Shown here one piece after another: positions 7,103 to 11,180 of a stretch of 11,180 nucleotides of DNA (within the stretch, counting starts at the first letter, position 1; every line of letters starts with the position of its first letter). The position numbers and the translations under genes were made by a program. This DNA is from Elusimicrobiota bacterium (GTDB lineage: Bacteria > Elusimicrobiota > Elusimicrobia > F11), in the NCBI GenBank assembly GCA_022709485.1, contig JAKLIS010000019.1, forward strand, positions 1-11,180, read 5' to 3'. The notes under the pieces were generated by a model. The model did not search any database. It saw only the letters and a program-made list of their open reading frames with translations, and was not told where the DNA came from.

Positions 7103-7130
7103 ATTATAAGCGACTTTCTAGAAATTTCAA
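7103..7130 (-). promoter_or_regulatory. Near-consensus sigma70 promoter for the transglutaminase gene
   Basis: On the minus strand TTGAAA (7125-7130) and TATAAT (7103-7108) are separated by 16 bases. The -10 ends 16 bases before the ATG at 7086, so transcription should start only about 10 bases before it. That predicts an almost leaderless mRNA, which fits the missing Shine-Dalgarno. Confidence 0.7.
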
Positions 7131-7145
7131 AAGAATATTTGTCTC

Positions 7146-7171
7146 GACTTTTCGCATCAAAATGAAAAGTC
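7146..7171. repeat. Inverted repeat (8-bp arms) upstream of the transglutaminase promoter
   Basis: GACTTTTC (7146-7153) and GAAAAGTC (7164-7171) are perfect inverted arms with a 10-base spacer. The repeat lies 15 bases upstream of the -35 box of the minus-strand promoter, a plausible place for an activator or repressor to bind. Confidence 0.5.
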
Positions 7172-7176
7172 ATGTT

Positions 7177-7206
7177 ATTTTGAGCTTTGCGTTAAAATCT
7201 CAAAAT
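7177..7206. repeat. Second inverted repeat (8-bp arms) in the divergent control region
   Basis: ATTTTGAG (7177-7184) and CTCAAAAT (7199-7206) are perfect inverted arms with a 14-base spacer. The repeat is midway between the two divergent promoters. Its arms are A+T-rich, so chance is more likely here than for the neighbouring repeat. Confidence 0.4.
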
Positions 7207-7237
7207 TAAGTCCTTTTTGCCTTCAAAATTTATGCAG

Positions 7238-7267
7238 TGGACATTCTGTCCAAGGACAAGTTATGAT
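7238..7267 (+). promoter_or_regulatory. Predicted promoter of the PurF-like gene with operator-like palindromes
   Basis: TGGACA (7238-7243, 5 of 6 to the -35 consensus) and TATGAT (7262-7267, 5 of 6 to the -10) are 18 bases apart. Starting in the -35 box and filling most of the spacer, GGACA-TTC-TGTCC-AA-GGACA (7239-7258) forms two overlapping inverted repeats with 5-base arms. That is the position where a repressor dimer would block polymerase. Transcription from here gives a leader of about 50 bases. Confidence 0.55.
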
Positions 7268-7308
7268 GAGTTCTGTCGGATATTAAATCCCACCGGAAAA
7301 AAATTTCT

Positions 7309-7315
7309 AAAGGAG
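7309..7315 (+). promoter_or_regulatory. Shine-Dalgarno of the PurF-like gene
   Basis: AAAGGAG ends 8 bases before the ATG at 7324. It fixes the start and therefore makes Ser, not Cys, residue 2. Confidence 0.9.
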
Positions 7316-7323
7316 ATCACCTC

Positions 7324-8781
7324 ATGAGCGGTATTTTTGGCATGGCGTCACACAAAGATTGCGTCGAAACTCTTTTCCATGGAACGGATTATCATTCCCA
7401 CCTCGGAACTCAATTCGCGGGACTTTCGGTTTGGTCAAACGCTCTTAAAAGTAAAATTCATGACATCAGCTGGACGCAGTTCAAATCCAAATTTTTCGAA
7501 GAAATTCCAAACCTCAAAGGAACGATGGGAATCGGCGTCATCAGCGATTCCCATCCGCAACCCTTAAACATCAATTCCAAGTTCGGACACTTCTCCATAT
7601 GCACAAATGGTTTTATTGAAAATGATCATGAATTGGCCGATGAGATGCTGGCCAGCGGAGGAACCTTCAGCGATTCCGTGAACGAAAAAATCAATATGAC
7701 TGAACTCGTCGCAAAGCTTGTTTGCAAAGGGGAAACATTAACCGACGGCATTGAATACATGTTCAGCAAGATTTCCGGTTCTTGCTCACTTTTGGTTCTT
7801 ACCGCTGAAGGAGTCTATGCCGCGCGGGATCGATGGGGATATTCGCCTTTGGTGGTGGCCGAAAGAAATGGGGAGTGGGCCGTCACCACTGAGACCACCG
7901 CCTTTTTAAACCAAGGTTTCACAATCAAGAAATTTTTATCGCCTGGCGAGATTGTTTTGCTTAATTCGAGCGGCATGACAGGGAAAAATATTCCAGAAAA
8001 ACAAAATCAAATTTGTTCTTTCTTGTGGATCTATACCGGATTTCCCGCGTCAAGCTACGAGGGGATCAACGTTGAAGTGGTAAGAGAAAGATCAGGAAGG
8101 AACCTGGCCAAGGGGGATGATATTAAAGCTGATGTCGCCGCCGGCATTCCTGATTCGGGGACCACCCACGCCATCGGTTATGCGATGGAATCTCAAACTC
8201 CTTTTCGCAGGCCCCTTGTGAAATACACGCCGGGATTTGACAGAAGCTACACGCCGCCCGCCCAGTCGACCCGGGATTTGATCGCCCGCCTTAAACTGGT
8301 TCCCATTAGAGACATTATTAACGGAAACAAGATTGTTTTTTGCGATGACTCGATTGTCCGAGGCACTCAATTAAAAAACTACACTGTCCAAAAAGTGTGG
8401 GAAAACGGCGCCAAAGAAATTCATCTCCGAATTGCCTGCCCGCCGCTCATGTTCCCGTGCAAATATAATTATTCCACCCGGACCCGGGCGGAATTGGCCA
8501 CGCGACGCGCTATAAAAGCTTTGGAGGGACAGGAAGTTCAGGACGTCACCCCTTATATGGATGAAGAAGGCCCGAAATTTAAAAGCATGGTGAATTGGAT
8601 CACGAAGGAATTGAATGTCACAAGCATCAAATTTCAAAAATTGTCAGACATGATTGACGCCATCGGGCTTCCCAAAGAAAATCTTTGCCTCTATTGTTGG
8701 AAAGGGGAGTGCCCTTCCAAAAAAAACCAGGCCGATGGTGAAAAAGCGGGGGGATGCTGCGCCAAAACCGTTGCGATTTAA
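7324..8781 (+). CDS. PurF-like amidophosphoribosyltransferase homologue lacking the N-terminal catalytic Cys
   Basis: This 485-residue protein aligns along its length with glutamine-PRPP amidotransferase, the first step of purine synthesis. The phosphoribosyltransferase half is well kept: GIPDSG (274-279) and the PRPP loop VFCDDSIVRGTQ (338-349). Cys231 (ICSFLWIYTGF), Cys379 (FPCKYNY), Cys455 and Cys458 (LCLYC) match in context the four [4Fe-4S] ligands of Bacillus subtilis PurF, and more cysteines follow (463, 478, 479). The glutaminase half is altered. It begins MSGIFG where active enzymes have MCGI/ECG, so after Met removal the terminal nucleophile would be Ser. The usual GH-x-RYST glutamine-binding segment reads GVISDSHPQP (71-80). 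From memory, Bacteroidetes carry a similar second PurF (M-x-GFFG start), so this looks like a subfamily and not a damaged gene. An ammonia-dependent or changed reaction is inferred. It is divergent from the transglutaminase gene. Confidence 0.85.
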   Translation: MSGIFGMASHKDCVETLFHGTDYHSHLGTQFAGLSVWSNALKSKIHDISWTQFKSKFFEEIPNLKGTMGIGVISDSHPQPLNINSKFGHFSICTNGFIENDHELADEMLASGGTFSDSVNEKINMTELVAKLVCKGETLTDGIEYMFSKISGSCSLLVLTAEGVYAARDRWGYSPLVVAERNGEWAVTTETTAFLNQGFTIKKFLSPGEIVLLNSSGMTGKNIPEKQNQICSFLWIYTGFPASSYEGINVEVVRERSGRNLAKGDDIKADVAAGIPDSGTTHAIGYAMESQTPFRRPLVKYTPGFDRSYTPPAQSTRDLIARLKLVPIRDIINGNKIVFCDDSIVRGTQLKNYTVQKVWENGAKEIHLRIACPPLMFPCKYNYSTRTRAELATRRAIKALEGQEVQDVTPYMDEEGPKFKSMVNWITKELNVTSIKFQKLSDMIDAIGLPKENLCLYCWKGECPSKKNQADGEKAGGCCAKTVAI

Positions 8782-11180
8782 GCGGCTTGTTCCGCCAAAA
8801 TATGATTCTCTAGCCGGATAAAGAGATCCGGCCCCTTCATAGAGGAAAGCACATCCCATAGTTCGTTCAGAAGAACAAACCGGGTGTCTTTTTGACGAAA
8901 CATTGAATTGTCAGCCAGACCATCCATGCTCAAATCCGGCCCCGTATTTGAAGACATGACTTTAAGCCCCTCGCCGAAATAAATAATCCAATTCAATCGG
9001 AAGTATTTTATGGGATGGCGCCGAATATATTTTTCAAGATCATTTAAAGAGCATATTCTTTCTTCAAACGCCCCTGTTTCTTCCCAAAGAATGACTGAAA
9101 CTTTTTTCTTCATTCCTTTATCTTTAATCAAATCCCCTAAGGTCGCCGCAATTTCAGGAGATTCGGCCAACAGGAGAGATGTTTGTCGGGGATTTAGGTT
9201 TCGAGCTATCTTTGACAATTGATTTTTTAAGCCGGTGTCCACAAATTGGATTGTTCCTTTTTCAGGTCCATTAAAACCGTCCGTGACGCCTAATTTCAAA
9301 GACGTTCCGGCCACCATGGCCCGGACAAAATTCATTTTGGCCCTGTAAGCCTTTGTTTTTTGGGCCGCTGTGGGGATTTGGTCGATAGGAAAAATTCCCG
9401 CAGGGTTGGGTGGCGGTTTTTGAGAGGGTAACTCTTTGTCGGTCAGATTTTTTTCCATTTCCTCTTTAAGTTTTCTCTGCGCCTCTAAGACGGCCGGCGG
9501 AAAATAGACGGGCGCAATTGTTTGAGCCGGAGGCTTAGACCGTGTTTTAAGTTTCTCCATTTCCTTAAGAACTGCTTTGATGAGGTCTTTAAGGGTGGAC
9601 TTAGAATCCGCATTTTGAATGTAACCAATCACATTTAATTGGGGAGAAGCATGGCTTACAACACGGCAAGTCTCATCCCAGGTGGGAAAAAACTCGGGGA
9701 AATACTTCAAGAAATTAGCTTTGGCTCTTTTTTGAGCCAAACTCTTATGCACAAGGACCGCGGTTTTTGGATTTAATTGAAGGGAAGTCAAAATATTTGA
9801 TCCAAAGCGAAGATTTTCCCAGGTGCTTGTGGACTGAGCGTCCACCAAAATATCATTAGGAGTAACACCCATCTCCAGGAGTAGGGCGGAAAAAATAATC
9901 CCTTCCGGTATTTTCACGTCGTATCGGGTCCGGCGATCTAAAAGCCTTTCAATTATTAGTTTTTCAATCGGATGGGCCGCAATCTCCAAAGGCGAAAGTT
10001 CTGGAAACCGTCTTTCCCATAAATCCTCGCCAAGACTCCTTTCCCTATTTTTCTTTTCTCTATCCAGGCCAACCTTAATGTGGAAACGTGACTCCAATTC
10101 TTTCCAAAAGAGAGACTCATCTCTCCTTTTCAACTCGGCAAGTTCATCTAAAATTTTATTTAGCTTAACCAAGACCTGAATCGCGAAAACGGGCTCGATA
10201 TCATTATTTTTTATGTGGTCATGAATGGTCTTTGTCCCAGCCCCAACTCCGCCCATGACTAATATTTTCGATTTGCTTTTTTTCCAAAGAAGGCCCGCTT
10301 CCATTCCGGCTCTTAGGGATTCTGAACAATGAAGCAAAATCAAATCATAACGGGATGGAAGTGGTTCTTCATCGGCCAAGAAATTAATAATCGTTTGGAG
10401 CCATTGGACGACGGGTCCGGATGTTGAAATAGAACAATTGGGAATTAGCCACAAATGAGTTTTCAATTTCCAGAAAATGAAGAATATACTCGCAGCAACA
10501 GAAGCAATAGGGACGATAAAAAGAAGAGCAATGGGGTTTATTATCGCCATCATCAGAGTTGTGGTGATTCCGAGGGGGATTATAATATCTTCGATTTGGA
10601 CCCGGCCTCTACGAACCGGCTTAGAATAATTAACAAATGGTTTTTGATTTTCGGTGTCTTTTTCTTTCATGATGGTTCCATGGGTGCATTCCAGACCGGT
10701 CACACTCACAAATTCGGCCTCCTTTTTGACGACGACCAAAATTCTCGCTCTTCCCGATTTAATCCATTCTGCGGCTTTTTGCCGGTCGATTGGGGTTCCG
10801 TTGGGGAAACCCCATAATTCAAAAGCCGGAAGGAATGCCCCAGAAAAAATTGAAAGTTCATTGAGGCTGCTTTGTCGGTCGAATGCCTCATACATATCTG
10901 CATCGATGAAAAGATCCTCTGGTGTTTCCTGAATTTGGATCTCAGAGACTGAACCAGCGGTTTCTTCCAATTGAATTTTGTGGTCGGGTTTGGGAGGTTC
11001 TAGAAAGCGAGGGGGGTTCTTCTCAGAAGGGCGCTCATTGGGCAAAATCCTTTGCTCTTCCAATATTTCAGGGACGGAGAGGTTGGAAGCCCGATGAGAG
11101 TCTGGTTCTTCTTGGATATGGGTCGCATTCGTTTGCGCCTTTATTACGACAACCGGCTTATGGAATGAAATATTTCCGAG
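8778..11180 (-). CDS. Large multidomain membrane protein with a DUF218 (YdcF-like) domain, N-terminus outside the window
   Basis: The frame is open to the right edge, giving 800 visible residues with no true start in view; a TTG at 11063 has no ribosome site and is taken as internal. Using visible numbering, residues 1-90 are polar and acidic. About 197-237 is a long hydrophobic stretch, probably two membrane helices, flanked by RRGR and WKLK. A DUF218-like domain spans about 277-499. It begins YDLILLHCSESLRAGMEAG, then ILVMGGVGAGT, and after an insertion continues EGIIFSALLLEMGV, DAQSTSTWENLRFGS and VLVHKSLAQKRAKANF. The last part recalls YdcF, where the texts are S-T-N-T-x-EN and a RA-x-A-x-F motif. 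About 100 charged helical residues are inserted between the GG motif and the next conserved block. A proline-rich linker (about 550-600) leads to an unrecognised C-terminal region (about 615-800). DUF218 proteins (SanA, ElyC, YdcF) are linked to envelope functions; the role here is unknown. Its stop overlaps the end of the purF-like gene by 4 bp, tail to tail. Confidence 0.75.
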   Translation of the reverse strand, partial: LGNISFHKPVVVIKAQTNATHIQEEPDSHRASNLSVPEILEEQRILPNERPSEKNPPRFLEPPKPDHKIQLEETAGSVSEIQIQETPEDLFIDADMYEAFDRQSSLNELSIFSGAFLPAFELWGFPNGTPIDRQKAAEWIKSGRARILVVVKKEAEFVSVTGLECTHGTIMKEKDTENQKPFVNYSKPVRRGRVQIEDIIIPLGITTTLMMAIINPIALLFIVPIASVAASIFFIFWKLKTHLWLIPNCSISTSGPVVQWLQTIINFLADEEPLPSRYDLILLHCSESLRAGMEAGLLWKKSKSKILVMGGVGAGTKTIHDHIKNNDIEPVFAIQVLVKLNKILDELAELKRRDESLFWKELESRFHIKVGLDREKKNRERSLGEDLWERRFPELSPLEIAAHPIEKLIIERLLDRRTRYDVKIPEGIIFSALLLEMGVTPNDILVDAQSTSTWENLRFGSNILTSLQLNPKTAVLVHKSLAQKRAKANFLKYFPEFFPTWDETCRVVSHASPQLNVIGYIQNADSKSTLKDLIKAVLKEMEKLKTRSKPPAQTIAPVYFPPAVLEAQRKLKEEMEKNLTDKELPSQKPPPNPAGIFPIDQIPTAAQKTKAYRAKMNFVRAMVAGTSLKLGVTDGFNGPEKGTIQFVDTGLKNQLSKIARNLNPRQTSLLLAESPEIAATLGDLIKDKGMKKKVSVILWEETGAFEERICSLNDLEKYIRRHPIKYFRLNWIIYFGEGLKVMSSNTGPDLSMDGLADNSMFRQKDTRFVLLNELWDVLSSMKGPDLFIRLENHILAEQAA

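Noticed and set aside
7087..7173. N-terminal extension of the transglutaminase protein from the ATG at 7173
   Set aside because: This stretch contains a near-consensus promoter and a perfect inverted repeat, has no Shine-Dalgarno, and adds no recognisable domain.
11061..11063. TTG as the start of the DUF218 protein
   Set aside because: The frame continues open to the window edge with a similar polar composition, and there is no ribosome site before this codon. It is treated as an internal Leu.

Overview
This is a bacterial window of moderate G+C content, packed with genes on both strands, with short intergenic gaps and clear Shine-Dalgarno sequences before several genes. I see no tRNA, rRNA, CRISPR array, insertion sequence or phage gene. 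Several proteins are conserved in bacteria (ECF sigma factor, ABC-F ATPase, DEAD-box helicase, DUF1846, a PurF-like enzyme). Others are unusual: a large multidomain DUF218 protein and a 44-residue basic protein. That mix would fit a poorly sampled lineage, perhaps an uncultured candidate phylum, but the sequence alone does not fix the taxon.

Layout, left to right. At the left edge is the N-terminus of an ECF-type sigma factor (minus strand). Divergent from it is a small cupin protein (255-620, +), which converges tightly on an ABC-F ATPase (628-2508, -). Divergent from the ABC-F gene is a DEAD-box RNA helicase (2630-3862, +), followed 22 bases later by a 44-residue Lys/Arg-rich protein (3885-4019, +). 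A repeat-rich patch of about 130 bp (4064-4191) lies where this pair converges with a DUF1846 gene (4212-5774, -). Upstream of DUF1846 on the same strand is a membrane-anchored transglutaminase-like protein (5830-7086, -). A 237-bp divergent control region (7087-7323) holds two good sigma70-type promoters and several inverted repeats. It separates the transglutaminase gene from a PurF-like phosphoribosyltransferase (7324-8781, +). That gene overlaps by 4 bp the end of a large DUF218-domain membrane protein (8778-11180, -) which runs off the right edge.

Functional themes. The ABC-F protein, helicase and small basic protein suggest a translation or RNA-handling neighbourhood. The PurF-like protein keeps its PRPP-binding loop and four cysteines matching the Fe-S ligands of Bacillus PurF. 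It has lost the catalytic N-terminal cysteine (Ser instead) and the glutamine-site arginine motif, so it probably does not use glutamine in the normal way. I find no clear multi-gene novel system such as a defence island. The best leads are the altered PurF, the operator-rich divergent region, the repeat patch, the small basic protein and the DUF218 protein.
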